DNA from: Parabacteroides sp.
GTDB lineage: Bacteria > Bacteroidota > Bacteroidia > Bacteroidales > Tannerellaceae
NCBI GenBank assembly: GCA_028689545.1
Contig: JAQVCX010000006.1
Span: 1 to 64,000, forward strand
Length of the DNA: 64,000 nucleotides
Reading direction: 5' to 3'
Shown here: piece by piece, positions 32,587 to 41,425 of the stretch
Layout: each line of letters opens with the position of its first letter
How positions within the stretch are numbered: the stretch's first letter is position 1
Position numbers and translations under genes: made by a program
Notes under the pieces: model-generated
What the model was told of the DNA's origin: nothing
Seen by the model: only the letters and a program-made list of their open reading frames with translations
The model's database searches: none

Positions 32587-33652
32587 TGTTTCCCCCCTCC
32601 TCCAAGGTGATCGAAAGGAGGGTTCGGAAGTTGTCTCCCTCCCTGCCGCATCGGAAGGAGAAGCGGGCGGGATAGAGCAGGGCCAGGCGTTTCTCCAAGT
32701 TCACCAGACCGATGCCGGAGCCGCTCTTGTCTTGCCCGGGGCTTTTCGGGAAGTAGCTGTTCAGGATGGAGCAAACCACCTCCGCCCCCTCCTGGTGGAT
32801 GTCCAGGTGGATGAAAGAGGGCTTGTTGTTGCTCACCCCGTGCTTGAAAGCGTTCTCGATCAAGGAGATGAACAAGAGGGGGGCGATCAAGGCACCCGGC
32901 GAGGAGGCTACGATGCTCGTCTCCAGCCTCACATGCCCCGGCAGGCGGATGCGCATCAGCTCCACGTAGTTGCGGAGGAAGTCGAAGTCCTTCTCCAGGG
33001 GCACGAAGGGCTGGCTGCTCTCGTACAAGACGTAGCGCAGGAGGCGGCTCAGGTCGTGCACCGCCTCCTGCGCCCGCTCCGGGCTGAAGGCGATCAGGCT
33101 ATAGATATTGTTCAGCGTATTGAACAGGAAATGCGGGTTGAGCTGGCTCTTCAGGTTTTGCAGCTCCGCCTCGGCGCGCTCCTTCTCCATCTCCCGCTGG
33201 ATGGCCGCCACGCGATACCAGCCGTCGGTCATCTTGATCGCCACGCTGAGGCCGGCCACCAAGGAGTAGATGACGGCGTTGATGACAAAGAACCCCACCG
33301 TCTCGTTCAGCGGACGGGGCGGGCGGGGCGAATGATGGATCTCCGGCGGATAGAAATAGCGCATGCAGAGGTGCACGGACAGCATCGTGCCCCCGATGAG
33401 CAAGAGGTTGATCAGCAGGAATCGCCCTGTCCGGCGGTTGAACAGATACCGCCTCACCAGCCACCCGTAATTCAGGTAGAAGACGAGCATGAAGGAGAGC
33501 GGCACGAGGATGCTCCGGAGGTATCCCTCGAACGTGACTTGCGTCTCCCTCCCCGTGAAGAAGAAGGGTGAGCAGAACAGGATGGCCCATCCCGAGATAT
33601 GTATCAATTTCCCCAGCCCCTTGATTGGGGGGGATTGTGGTGTGTCATTCAT
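32579..33652 (-). CDS. LytS-type sensor histidine kinase
   Basis: This 357-aa membrane kinase has about four N-terminal helices (to about residue 150), a His_kinase domain with the phospho-acceptor His in SQLNPHFLFNTLNNI, and an HATPase region (FISLIENAFKHGV, GSGIGLVNLEKRL). There is no obvious extracellular sensor domain, so it probably senses membrane or envelope state. It is followed by the LytTR regulator and preceded by the macB permease gene with a repeat-rich 416-bp gap. Confidence 0.9.
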   Translation of the reverse strand: MNDTPQSPPIKGLGKLIHISGWAILFCSPFFFTGRETQVTFEGYLRSILVPLSFMLVFYLNYGWLVRRYLFNRRTGRFLLINLLLIGGTMLSVHLCMRYFYPPEIHHSPRPPRPLNETVGFFVINAVIYSLVAGLSVAIKMTDGWYRVAAIQREMEKERAEAELQNLKSQLNPHFLFNTLNNIYSLIAFSPERAQEAVHDLSRLLRYVLYESSQPFVPLEKDFDFLRNYVELMRIRLPGHVRLETSIVASSPGALIAPLLFISLIENAFKHGVSNNKPSFIHLDIHQEGAEVVCSILNSYFPKSPGQDKSGSGIGLVNLEKRLALLYPARFSFRCGREGDNFRTLLSITLEEGGNNE

Positions 33653-33786
33653 CTTATTATCCTCTTATTTAGTGCTACTGCGCAAATATAGTCATTTCCC
33701 CGGTAGATGACATAACATCTCCCTCCGAGCGAGCATACGCCTCAAAGCTATGAGGCATGACCTATAGGGAAGGGCAAGAAGCCTCA

Positions 33787-34050
33787 CCCTTACCGGGCGG
33801 CACAGTGCCGCGTCGGGGCGCGGCTGTCCACCGCGTCGGGATGCGGCAGCTCGCCGCGTCGGGATGAGGCTGGTCGCCGCGTCCGGGTGCGGCACTGTGC
33901 CGCCCGGTAAGGGTAGGGCGACGTGCCCGGGCGGGCGGCTTATCGCCTCATCGGGGTGAGGCAGCTCACCTCATCGGCGTGAGGTAGGCAGCCTCATCAG
34001 GATGAGGTAGGTCGCCTCACCGGGGTGAGGCACCGTGCCGCCCGGTAAGG
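33787..34050. repeat. Hairpin-repeat region with eight 23-bp units
   Basis: The gap between the macB permease and the kinase gene holds two arrays of four 23-bp units: 33810-33901 (unit core GCGTCGGGATGCGGC) and 33946-34037 (unit core CCTCATCGGGGTGAGG). Each second-array unit has arms CCTCA/TGAGG around a GC-rich centre, and the first-array units are similar. A 25-bp perfect inverted repeat (33787-33811 with 33889-33913) encloses the first array, and a third partial copy lies near 34031-34048. No gene is supported here. The sequence will form strong structure in RNA. Confidence 0.85.
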
Positions 34051-34068
34051 CCTCAAGGGGGAGGCCGC

Positions 34069-35289
34069 CTACTCGTACCGTATCGCCTCGATCGGGTCTA
34101 GCTGGGCCGCCTTCTTGGCGGGATACCATCCGAAGAACACCCCGGTGACGGTACATACCACGAAGGAGAGCAGCACGCTCCACGGCTGGATATAGATCGG
34201 GAAATGCGCCACGACGTTCACGAGCAGGGCCGCCCCCACGCCGAAAAGCATGCCGATCAGGCCGCCCGTCACGCTGATCAGGATAGACTCTATCAGGAAC
34301 TGCGCCAGGATATCCACGCCCTTCGCGCCGATACTCATGCGGAGGCCGATCTCGCGGGTGCGCTCCGTGACGCTCACGTACATGATGTTCATGATACCGA
34401 TGCCGCCAACGAGCAGCGAGATACCGGCCACGGCGGCCAGCAACGTCGTCATTATATCCGTCGTGCTTGTCAGCATCGTGCTCAACTCCTGCATGCTCCG
34501 GATCGTGAAATCATCATCATCGGCCTCCCGCAGCCGGTGGTTGCGCCGGAGTATCTCCGATATCTCGTCGATGGCCTGCTCGGTGTACTCCTCCTTGAGG
34601 GCCGAGCAGGTGATGCCTTGCAGATGGGTAATGGCCAAGATCTTCTTTTGAATAGTCGTGTATGGAGCTAAGATCAAGTCGTCTTGGTCCATTCCCATGC
34701 TGTTGTATCCTTTACTTTTCAGTACGCCTACGATCCGGAAGGGCAGTTTCTGGAAACGGATCACCCGGCCTACGGGATTCTCGCCGCCGGGAAATAGGTT
34801 GTCCACCACCGTCTTCCCAACCACGCATACCTTGGCGGCGGTCTGCACGTCTCGCTCGCCGAACATATCGCCCTCCTCCACCTCGTAGCGGCGTATCTCC
34901 ATATAATCCGGGCTGATGCCGTAGACGGTGGTCGGGGCGTTGTTGGCTCCATAGATGGCCTGCCCGCTGCTGTTCACCGAGGGCGAGGTGGCGGATACGT
35001 AGCGCGTCTCGCTCACGATATCCTCGTAGTCCCGCAGCTTCAGCGTCTCCATGGCGGAGGCATCCTGTCGGACACCGCCACGCATGTCGGCACCCGGCTG
35101 TATCATGATCATGTTCGAGCCCATCTCGCTGATCTGCGCCTGTATGCTCCGCTTCGATCCCTGGCCGATGGCCAGCATCGTGATCACGGAGGCCACGCCG
35201 ATGATGATCCCCAGCATCGTGAGGAACCCCCGCAGCTTATTGTTCGCCAACGCCCGGAGGGCTATCTTTAGTAAGTTTGTCGTATTCAT
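34069..35289 (-). CDS. MacB-like ABC permease
   Basis: This 406-aa MacB/FtsX-type permease has one N-terminal helix (about 20-40), a periplasmic domain, and three C-terminal helices, with the family phrase ERTREIGLRMSIGAK. It partners with the ATPase at 35309 and the MacA-like adaptor at 36115. The MacAB-TolC family is mechanotransductive and moves substrates from the periplasm through TolC. Antibiotics, peptides or lipids are typical cargos; the substrate here is unknown. Confidence 0.88.
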   Translation of the reverse strand: MNTTNLLKIALRALANNKLRGFLTMLGIIIGVASVITMLAIGQGSKRSIQAQISEMGSNMIMIQPGADMRGGVRQDASAMETLKLRDYEDIVSETRYVSATSPSVNSSGQAIYGANNAPTTVYGISPDYMEIRRYEVEEGDMFGERDVQTAAKVCVVGKTVVDNLFPGGENPVGRVIRFQKLPFRIVGVLKSKGYNSMGMDQDDLILAPYTTIQKKILAITHLQGITCSALKEEYTEQAIDEISEILRRNHRLREADDDDFTIRSMQELSTMLTSTTDIMTTLLAAVAGISLLVGGIGIMNIMYVSVTERTREIGLRMSIGAKGVDILAQFLIESILISVTGGLIGMLFGVGAALLVNVVAHFPIYIQPWSVLLSFVVCTVTGVFFGWYPAKKAAQLDPIEAIRYE

Positions 35290-35308
35290 TGTTACTTCTA
35301 TTTATCGC

Positions 35309-36049
35309 TTAATCCTCGTTCTTTGGCAGGCGGGCCAGGGCCTCGGCGGCGCTCAAGATGTTCGTGTTCGTGGTGTCGGCGGTTATATGGCCGTCGCGCA
35401 ACATGATATTGCGGCTGCTATATTGGGCGATCTCCGGGTTGTGGGTGACGAAGATGATCGTGCGTCCCTCGGCGTGGAGGCGCTGGAAGAGCACCAAGAT
35501 CTCGAAAGCGGTGCGGGTATCCAAGTTGCCGGTAGCCTCATCCGCCAGGATCACCGCCGGGTCGTTCACCAAGGCGCGGGCGATGGCCACACGCTGCATC
35601 TGCCCGCCGGACATCTGGTTGCTCTTATGCGTCAGGCGGTCTCCCAAGCCCACGGCCTTTAAGGCGTCTACCGCCTTTTCCCTGCGGCGGGTAGCCTTGA
35701 AGGCGGGGTTGTACATGAGGGGGAGCTCCACGTTCTCCACCGCCGTGGTCTTCGCCAGCAGGTTGTAGCTCTGGAAGACGAAGCCGATCTTGCGATTGCG
35801 CAGGGTGGCCCGCTGATTCTTGTTCATGGTGCGCACGGATACCCCGTCGAGGTAATACTCGCCGCTCGTGGGGGTATCGAGGCAGCCCAGCGTGTTCAGC
35901 AAGGTGCTCTTCCCGGAGCCGGAGGTTCCCATGATCGTCACGAACTCGCCCTCGCGGATCGTGAACGACACGCCTCGCAGGGCATGGACGGTCTCGTCGC
36001 CTACGTGGAAGTCTCGTTTTATATTGTCTAATCGGATGATTTCTTTCAT
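35309..36049 (-). CDS. MacB-type ABC ATPase
   Basis: This 246-aa ATPase has Walker [12 protein letters not shown], signature [15 protein letters not shown] and Walker [13 protein letters not shown], plus a D-loop. It drives the permease 20 bp downstream. In LolCDE/MacB-like systems the ATPase is separate from the permease as here. Confidence 0.92.
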   Translation of the reverse strand: MKEIIRLDNIKRDFHVGDETVHALRGVSFTIREGEFVTIMGTSGSGKSTLLNTLGCLDTPTSGEYYLDGVSVRTMNKNQRATLRNRKIGFVFQSYNLLAKTTAVENVELPLMYNPAFKATRRREKAVDALKAVGLGDRLTHKSNQMSGGQMQRVAIARALVNDPAVILADEATGNLDTRTAFEILVLFQRLHAEGRTIIFVTHNPEIAQYSSRNIMLRDGHITADTTNTNILSAAEALARLPKNED

Positions 36050-36077
36050 GACGCGAACTGTTTGAACTTTGCAGGGG

Positions 36078-36105
36078 GTGGAGACGGGGCACGCCCCGTC
36101 TCTAC
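36078..36105. repeat. Interspersed palindromic repeat
   Basis: A 28-bp near-perfect palindrome with core GAGACGGGGC-AC-GCCCCGTCTC lies between the ATPase and adaptor genes. A related copy is at 47788-47806, so it is probably a dispersed REP-like element. Confidence 0.7.
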
Positions 36106-36114
36106 GTATGGTAC

Positions 36115-37347
36115 TTACTTGTTTTTCTTATTCTTGTTGCTTCCCGGAGGGCCGGGCATGAAGGGGCTGCGCTCCGCGTCGGCGGTAGCCTCGGGCGCGT
36201 CGGCGGCGCTGGCCAGATCTACGGCTACCTCGTCACCCTCGCTCAAGCCCTCGGTTATCTCGGTGACGCTATTGTCGCTGGTCCCTACCGTGATCTGCTT
36301 CGGGCTCAAGGTGTTCCCTTGGCGGAACCAGACCATGCGCTTCCCGGGTTGCGCCACCACGTCGGGATCCGTCACCGTCAAGCCCAGCGACTCCATGATG
36401 GCGGGCTCGGGGATGAAGCGGAGCGCCTTGTTCGGCAGGGTGAGGATATTCGCACGTTCCAGGGTGTAGATCGTGACATTCGCCGTCAGGCGGGGTTTCA
36501 GCTTCAAGTCCGGGTTATCCGCCGTGATCACCACCTCGTAGGTAACGACCGTGGAGGAAGAGGTGCTCGAAGAAGAACTGGAGGTGCTTTCACTATCCCC
36601 AAGGCGGATCTGGCTCACCGTACCCTCGAACTGGTCGTCCGTATAGGCATCCACGGTGAAACTTACGCGCTGGCCAAGCTCTACGTTACCTATATCCGCC
36701 TCGTCCACGTCGGCTATCACCTGCATCTTCGTCAGGTCCGCGGCGATGGTAAACAGCGTCGGGGTCTCGAAGCCGGCGGCCACGGTCTGTCCCTCCTCCA
36801 CGGCCCGGTTGATCACCACGCCGTCTATGGGGCTCGTGATGGTGGCGTATTCCAGGTTACGGTTCACCTTCACCATGGAGGCCTGGCTCTGGTCGTAGGC
36901 GGCCTTCGCCTTCTCGTAGGTGTAGGTAGCCGTCTCGTAATCCGTATCGCTTATCAGTTGCTTCTCGTGGAGCACCTTGCTACGGGCGTAGTTCTTCTGT
37001 TGATACTCGAACTCCGTCTTGCTGCTCGCCAATTGCGCCTGTGCGGAACGAAGCTCGGCCTGGAGGTTGATCTTGTCCATCTCGGCGATCAGCTGTCCGG
37101 CCTTCACCACGTCGTTGTAATCAGCGTACAACCTATCGATGATGCCGGATACCTGCGTACCTACCTCAACCTCGGTGACGGGCTCTACCGTGCCGGTGGC
37201 CGTAACCGTGTTCGTGATCGTGCTGCGCCCTACCTTGGCGGTCTCCAGCTTGATCCCGCCTTTCGAGGATTTGCCCGTGAAAAGGAACAGCCCCCCCGCT
37301 ATAAGGATAATGACGGCACCGCCAATGATTCCTTTCTTCTTGTCCAT
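36115..37347 (-). CDS. MacA-like periplasmic adaptor (HlyD family)
   Basis: This 410-aa protein has one N-terminal helix (GGAVIILIAGGLFLF), a lipoyl/barrel-sandwich region, a coiled-coil hairpin (about 80-170) and a beta-barrel part. A Ser/Thr-rich insert (13 of 17 residues Ser near SESTSSSSSSTSSS) lies in the barrel domain. It links the MacB-like permease to the TolC-like channel encoded next to it. Confidence 0.9.
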   Translation of the reverse strand: MDKKKGIIGGAVIILIAGGLFLFTGKSSKGGIKLETAKVGRSTITNTVTATGTVEPVTEVEVGTQVSGIIDRLYADYNDVVKAGQLIAEMDKINLQAELRSAQAQLASSKTEFEYQQKNYARSKVLHEKQLISDTDYETATYTYEKAKAAYDQSQASMVKVNRNLEYATITSPIDGVVINRAVEEGQTVAAGFETPTLFTIAADLTKMQVIADVDEADIGNVELGQRVSFTVDAYTDDQFEGTVSQIRLGDSESTSSSSSSTSSSTVVTYEVVITADNPDLKLKPRLTANVTIYTLERANILTLPNKALRFIPEPAIMESLGLTVTDPDVVAQPGKRMVWFRQGNTLSPKQITVGTSDNSVTEITEGLSEGDEVAVDLASAADAPEATADAERSPFMPGPPGSNKNKKNK

Positions 37348-37463
37348 ATTCTGATTCGTTTTATATCTGTTTATACGTTGTAAGCTTGTAGAAAAGGCCC
37401 CCGCGACCTCCGTCGCAGGGTAACCTTGAAAAAAGAGAGTGGAGTAAATATATTCACCAGTGG

Positions 37464-38780
37464 TTAGTAATTCTCCGCTACGGGCTTCTTCTGATAGACA
37501 TTCAGCAACTGGACGCTCATCAAAGCCATGTATTTCGCCTGTAACTGTTCTTGCTGGGCGGTGAGGTAATTGTTCTTCTCCGTCAGCAGCTCAAGCGTAT
37601 TCTTCATTCCGAGCGTGAATTGCTCGTCTGTCAAGTCGTAACTTTCCTTCACGTAGCTCAGCCGTTCGGTAGCCGAGGTGTATTGGGTCTGCGACGAGGT
37701 AGCGTCTAGGTAGATCCCCTCCACGGTTTGCAGCAATTGCTTTTGGGTATTGAGCAAATCCAGCTGGCTGGTGGTAATCGCGTATCTCGCCTTGTTATAG
37801 GCCGTCTTATACTGACGGTTGCTGAAGATAGGGATGCTGATCGTCAGCCCTACGCTCTCGTTGAAGCTATTCCAGACCTGGCTGCCGAACGCGTAATCCG
37901 TTCCGGACAGGTGGCCGGTGCCCAGCCCGGCGTTCATGGAGAGCGAAGGGAGGAAAGCGCCTTTCGCCTTCTTCTTCTCCAGTTCGGCGATGTCCACGGC
38001 CAGCTCACCGCTCTTTATCTGCGGCATCACGGCCAGGGAGGTGTTGTAAATCGCCTGCTTGCCCGGAAGGGGGGTTAAGATATCTTTCTCCGTAAGCTCC
38101 GGCATCACCAATTCGATCTCCTCGGTTATGTCCAGTTCCAGCAATTGCTTCAATTGCAGCTTATAGTTGTCCAGATTCGTCTGGGCTACGACCCATTGAT
38201 ACTTATCGGTGCTTAGCTGGCTTTCCAATTGCGCCAGATCCACTTTCGAGATCGAACCCGCACGTAGCAGCTCCACCGCGCGATCCCGTTGCGCCGTAGA
38301 TACCTCTACCGTATTTTGGTTGATGCGAACCGACTCCATGGCGTAAAGCACCTGCATATAGGTTTGTATCAAGGAGATTTGGATATCATCCTCGTTTTGC
38401 TCGATGCCCAGCTCATCTACGGTATTCTGTATTTCCTGTTGCTTGATCGCCTGCACCCGTTGCCCTCCGTCGAAAAGCGTCCATTTAGCGTTCAGCGCAT
38501 AATTGCCGCTATAGCTATTGTTCGTGGCGGCGTCGGTCGAAGGATAATTCACGAATCCTTGGGTAACCGAAGCCGAGAGGGAAGGGAAAAGTTGCGCTTT
38601 CGCCTGCTTCGTATCCTCTATCCCGGAAAGATGCGATACCTTGCTTTTCTTTACTTGGATATTATGCTCCAACGCATAATCCAAGCAAGCCCGCAAGGTC
38701 CACCGGGTAGGTTGCTCTTGCGCCTTCCCTCCTATACAGAGGAAAAACAGACACGCGAATAATAAAGAGTATTGTTTCAT
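37464..38780 (-). CDS. TolC-like outer-membrane efflux channel
   Basis: This 438-aa protein has a signal peptide (FACLFFLCIGGKAQ) and two outer-membrane efflux repeats (OEP), e.g. LRACLDYALEHNIQVKKSKV and YKTAYNKARYAI. TolC trimers form the outer conduit of this efflux pump. It is the first gene of the operon TolC, MacA, ATPase, permease, kinase, regulator. Confidence 0.92.
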   Translation of the reverse strand: MKQYSLLFACLFFLCIGGKAQEQPTRWTLRACLDYALEHNIQVKKSKVSHLSGIEDTKQAKAQLFPSLSASVTQGFVNYPSTDAATNNSYSGNYALNAKWTLFDGGQRVQAIKQQEIQNTVDELGIEQNEDDIQISLIQTYMQVLYAMESVRINQNTVEVSTAQRDRAVELLRAGSISKVDLAQLESQLSTDKYQWVVAQTNLDNYKLQLKQLLELDITEEIELVMPELTEKDILTPLPGKQAIYNTSLAVMPQIKSGELAVDIAELEKKKAKGAFLPSLSMNAGLGTGHLSGTDYAFGSQVWNSFNESVGLTISIPIFSNRQYKTAYNKARYAITTSQLDLLNTQKQLLQTVEGIYLDATSSQTQYTSATERLSYVKESYDLTDEQFTLGMKNTLELLTEKNNYLTAQQEQLQAKYMALMSVQLLNVYQKKPVAENY

Positions 38781-38811
38781 ATTGCCTTCGTTTTCTATCT
38801 TTTTACGGAAG

Positions 38812-38843
38812 CAAAACTACCTATCCATAGAAACATGAACAAA
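38812..38843 (-). promoter_or_regulatory. Promoter of the efflux operon
   Basis: Minus-strand -7 box TAGTTTTG (38812-38819) and -33 box TTTG (38840-38843) with a 20-bp spacer match the Bacteroidota sigma-factor consensus well. The TolC start is 32 bp downstream. Confidence 0.75.
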
Positions 38844-39447
38844 CAGACTAGAAAAACGACCTGTTTTCACCGATTAAACCGGCAATTCTATCGATAGGCC
38901 AATACCCAGCCCACTCCCCCGCTAGGCGATACGGAATTGACAATCTGACAATTTGTAAAGTAAAGTGCGGGAGAAGCGATTATTCCGGGGAAAGATGCGA
39001 TAGGTCGCCAAATTCACGTTAAAATACATGTAAGCCTTTCGCTATCAATCCTGTATTGAAAAGCGGCCTTTTATTCTAGCCGTATTTATTCACCCTAATT
39101 CATATTCCTAGCGGTAAAAGGAGATAAAAACAGGGTAACAACAGGGGTATAACCGTATAAGAATGCCCATTCGCGACTACTCATAACCCTATTCGCGACC
39201 GTTCATAATGCCCAACGCCAGTATCGGCGTTGCCTAACACGACCTATCCTGTGGTCTTTCACCACCTAATGTGTACCGAAAACGTTCCTTTTTGACGAAA
39301 ACAGGCTTATATCGCCCTCCCCTCATCGCTATTTCAGGACTTTCCCAAACAAGCGTTGTCACAGAACAGGCTCTATAAAGATCAAAAAGGAAGTGATATA
39401 GGGATTCTACCAGCAAAACGAACAGCCGTGGTTTGATAAGCCAAATA
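38844..39447. other. Intergenic region without a supported gene
   Basis: No convincing ORF, tRNA or array is visible in this 600-bp stretch. A short minus-strand ORF (39234-39416) has no recognisable pattern and was not called. I see nothing else. Confidence 0.5.
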
Positions 39448-40071
39448 CTATTTCAACCGTGTATAATAGTAGTCAAGAACTTCTCTGGCAGGTTGCTTCA
39501 ATTTGATAATCGGGTCTATGAAATAAAGCTTCTCCCCATCATATAACACGTTATCTCCCATAGAAGAAACATCTGTTACTGAAAGATAATTATTCCCATA
39601 AAAATAACGGTCTTCAAGCTTTAGCCCTAGCCCCTCTATTAGATATCTACTTATAAGTAAATTATCCGGCAATATGAACTGATTGGAAATATAAGGTTGT
39701 GATAAAACGATGCGTATGCCATCTACATCTTCACTAATTCCCATAAACTGATAATGCGTATCTGGGAAAAGAATATTATGAAGCAAATGTTCATAAATGA
39801 TGTCTTCAGCATGAAGTTGTTTTATTACGGCTTTTGCCATTGGATTCCGAAATTTGACAACTCGATTGTTTACGCTATCAAAGTAAACTATACTCTCTCC
39901 GGATGGAGTTCTTTTCCGCTCTCCAAAATCAGCCCATTCACTTTTAGGGATATATAAGTCATGAGCCTTTGCTATCTCTATTAGTTGTGACGAGACTTTT
40001 TCCGCATCAAGTCTCGTGCTTGGCTGGTGATCTCCATATTGTTCAGAGGATAACCCAGCCTCAAACATTCT
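39448..40071 (-). CDS. Putative polyvalent protein-kinase-like protein
   Basis: The 3' part is clear: SGESIVYFDSVNNRVVKFRN and YISNQFILPDNLL, then SSMGDNVLYDGEKLYFIDPI, a pattern found in the polyvalent protein-kinase family of Bacteroidota mobile DNA. The start is uncertain. I use ATG 40071 (MFEAGLSSEQ); an ATG further upstream at 40227 overlaps the -7 box and the small ORF. No classical HRD motif is visible, so the fold is inferred. The chromosomal location is unusual for this family. Confidence 0.55.
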   Translation of the reverse strand, partial: RMFEAGLSSEQYGDHQPSTRLDAEKVSSQLIEIAKAHDLYIPKSEWADFGERKRTPSGESIVYFDSVNNRVVKFRNPMAKAVIKQLHAEDIIYEHLLHNILFPDTHYQFMGISEDVDGIRIVLSQPYISNQFILPDNLLISRYLIEGLGLKLEDRYFYGNNYLSVTDVSSMGDNVLYDGEKLYFIDPIIKLKQPAREVLDYYYTRLK

Positions 40072-40178
40072 AATATCGCTTCGATCGCGATTTGCCTCAC
40101 GCTTTGATTCAAGTTCTGCACATATTGGAGTGCATTTTGTCCGTCTTTTAAATAAAGCGTTGATAACTGCTCTTCCAT
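39981..40178 (-). CDS. Small ORF overlapping the kinase-like gene
   Basis: This 65-aa ORF starts at ATG 40178, about 37 bp after a -7 box, so it is the first start codon on the transcript. The sequence (MEEQLSTLYLKDGQNALQYV, then NQSVRQIAIEAIL) looks helical and real. It overlaps the kinase-like gene in another frame by about 90 bp. It may be an accessory protein or antitoxin-like partner translated in coupling. Function is unknown. Confidence 0.5.
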   Translation of the reverse strand: MEEQLSTLYLKDGQNALQYVQNLNQSVRQIAIEAILECLRLGYPLNNMEITSQARDLMRKKSRHN

Positions 40179-40214
40179 ATTTCCAAATCATTAATTTATC
40201 TACATTGTTTTCCG

Positions 40215-40222
40215 CAAAGATA
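40215..40222 (-). promoter_or_regulatory. -7 box of the small ORF/kinase transcript
   Basis: Minus-strand TATCTTTG matches the -7 consensus. It overlaps an upstream in-frame ATG at 40227, which argues that translation begins at 40178 and not there. Confidence 0.55.
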
Positions 40223-40323
40223 CACATTCAACCAGAAAGACCAAGGACCCCATTAAATTTTCCCCGCTATAACACATTAATTCTCATTCGATATATACCC
40301 AATGAGATCAAGCACATTCGCCT

Positions 40324-40875
40324 TTAGTAATACAATATTATCCCCGCGATACCCGCCAAGATGATCATTAAGATAGGGTGTATCTTGAATTTCCAGGTGA
40401 GGATGAAGGCGGTGCCAAAGATCAAGAAGCTTTTATAATCGATGAAGTTCTCTTTATTCATTAACAGCAGGGCGGCGGCGGCTATCAAACCGACCGTTGC
40501 GGGGCGCAATCCAAGGAAGGCCGCCTCTACATATTTATTATTACGGAACTTGGCGAAGAAATAAGAGATCAGAAGAACCAAGAGGAAAGAGGGCAGACAG
40601 ACAGCGAACGTTGTCAGGCAAGACCCCAAGATACTCATCGTCTCCGAATATCCCGCGTTATGAATTGCCGTGTACCCTATATAGGTGGCGCTATTGATAC
40701 CGATCGGCCCGGGGGTCATTTGGGAGACAGCGACAATATCGGTAAACTCCCGTAAGGAGATCCAGCCATGACGGTCCACTACATCGGCTTGTATCAAGGA
40801 TAACATCGCGTACCCGCCACCAAAGCCCAATATACCGATCTTCAGATAGACATATAATAATTGCAACCAAATCAT
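40324..40875 (-). CDS. Chromate transporter-like half protein
   Basis: This 183-aa membrane protein of the CHR family has a short N-terminal helix (LGFGGGYAMLSLIQAD) and MTPGPIGINSATYIGY. Half-length CHR proteins pair to make a full transporter. It follows its partner by 1 bp. The family moves chromate or sulfate; the natural substrate here is unknown. Confidence 0.85.
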   Translation of the reverse strand: MIWLQLLYVYLKIGILGFGGGYAMLSLIQADVVDRHGWISLREFTDIVAVSQMTPGPIGINSATYIGYTAIHNAGYSETMSILGSCLTTFAVCLPSFLLVLLISYFFAKFRNNKYVEAAFLGLRPATVGLIAAAALLLMNKENFIDYKSFLIFGTAFILTWKFKIHPILMIILAGIAGIILYY

Positions 40876-40876
40876 A

Positions 40877-41404
40877 TCAGCCCTTCTTATTTAAACCATA
40901 CACCAAACCTCCGGCTATAGCCGCCAAGATAATCCATGCGGGAGACACCCCACCCACCCAGATGAGCAATGCCGCCCCGACAGGTATGAGCATCTGCACG
41001 TAACTCAGCTTGATAGAACGCGCGGTCGTCAGACAAGGCACAGCGATCAAGGCGACCACCGCCGGACGCAATCCCTTAAACGCCTTCTCCACCCATACAT
41101 TATCCTTTACCTGCGTGAAGAATAACGCGATCAAGAGCATGATTACAAAAGAAGGGAGGATCGTGCCCAAGGCACAAACAAAACCGCCCCACGTCTTCTT
41201 CAGTCTATAGCCCACAAAGATCGCTATGTTCACGGCGAAAATGCCCGGCAACGACTGAGCCACGGAGAAAACGTCGATAAAGTCCTCTTTCGTCATCCAC
41301 CCCCGGTCCACCACGTCCCGTTGGATCAACGGCAACATAGCGTATCCACCTCCGATGGTGAACATACCTATTTTCACGAATGTCAGGAAAAGCGTCCAAT
41401 ACAT
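40877..41404 (-). CDS. Chromate transporter-like half protein (partner)
   Basis: This 175-aa protein with FTIGGGYAMLPLIQRDVVD and SLPGIFAVNIAIFVGY is the partner half. The two subunits are distinct in sequence and encoded in tandem, as is common for split ChrA. Confidence 0.85.
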   Translation of the reverse strand: MYWTLFLTFVKIGMFTIGGGYAMLPLIQRDVVDRGWMTKEDFIDVFSVAQSLPGIFAVNIAIFVGYRLKKTWGGFVCALGTILPSFVIMLLIALFFTQVKDNVWVEKAFKGLRPAVVALIAVPCLTTARSIKLSYVQMLIPVGAALLIWVGGVSPAWIILAAIAGGLVYGLNKKG

Positions 41405-41425
41405 ACCCTTATCGGTTTACGTTGG

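Noticed and set aside
32525..33571. 348-aa plus-strand ORF over the histidine kinase
   Set aside because: It is an antisense reading of a clear kinase gene, with low-complexity Gln/His/Arg composition.
33692..33895. Small ORF in the repeat region
   Set aside because: It is a GC-rich chance reading through the hairpin units with no start context.
33787..34050. CRISPR array
   Set aside because: Units are contiguous with a 23-bp period and no unique spacers, and no cas genes are present.
36319..37383. 354-aa plus-strand ORF over the MacA-like gene
   Set aside because: Its composition is skewed to Arg/His/Gly and it lies fully antisense to a well-supported adaptor gene.
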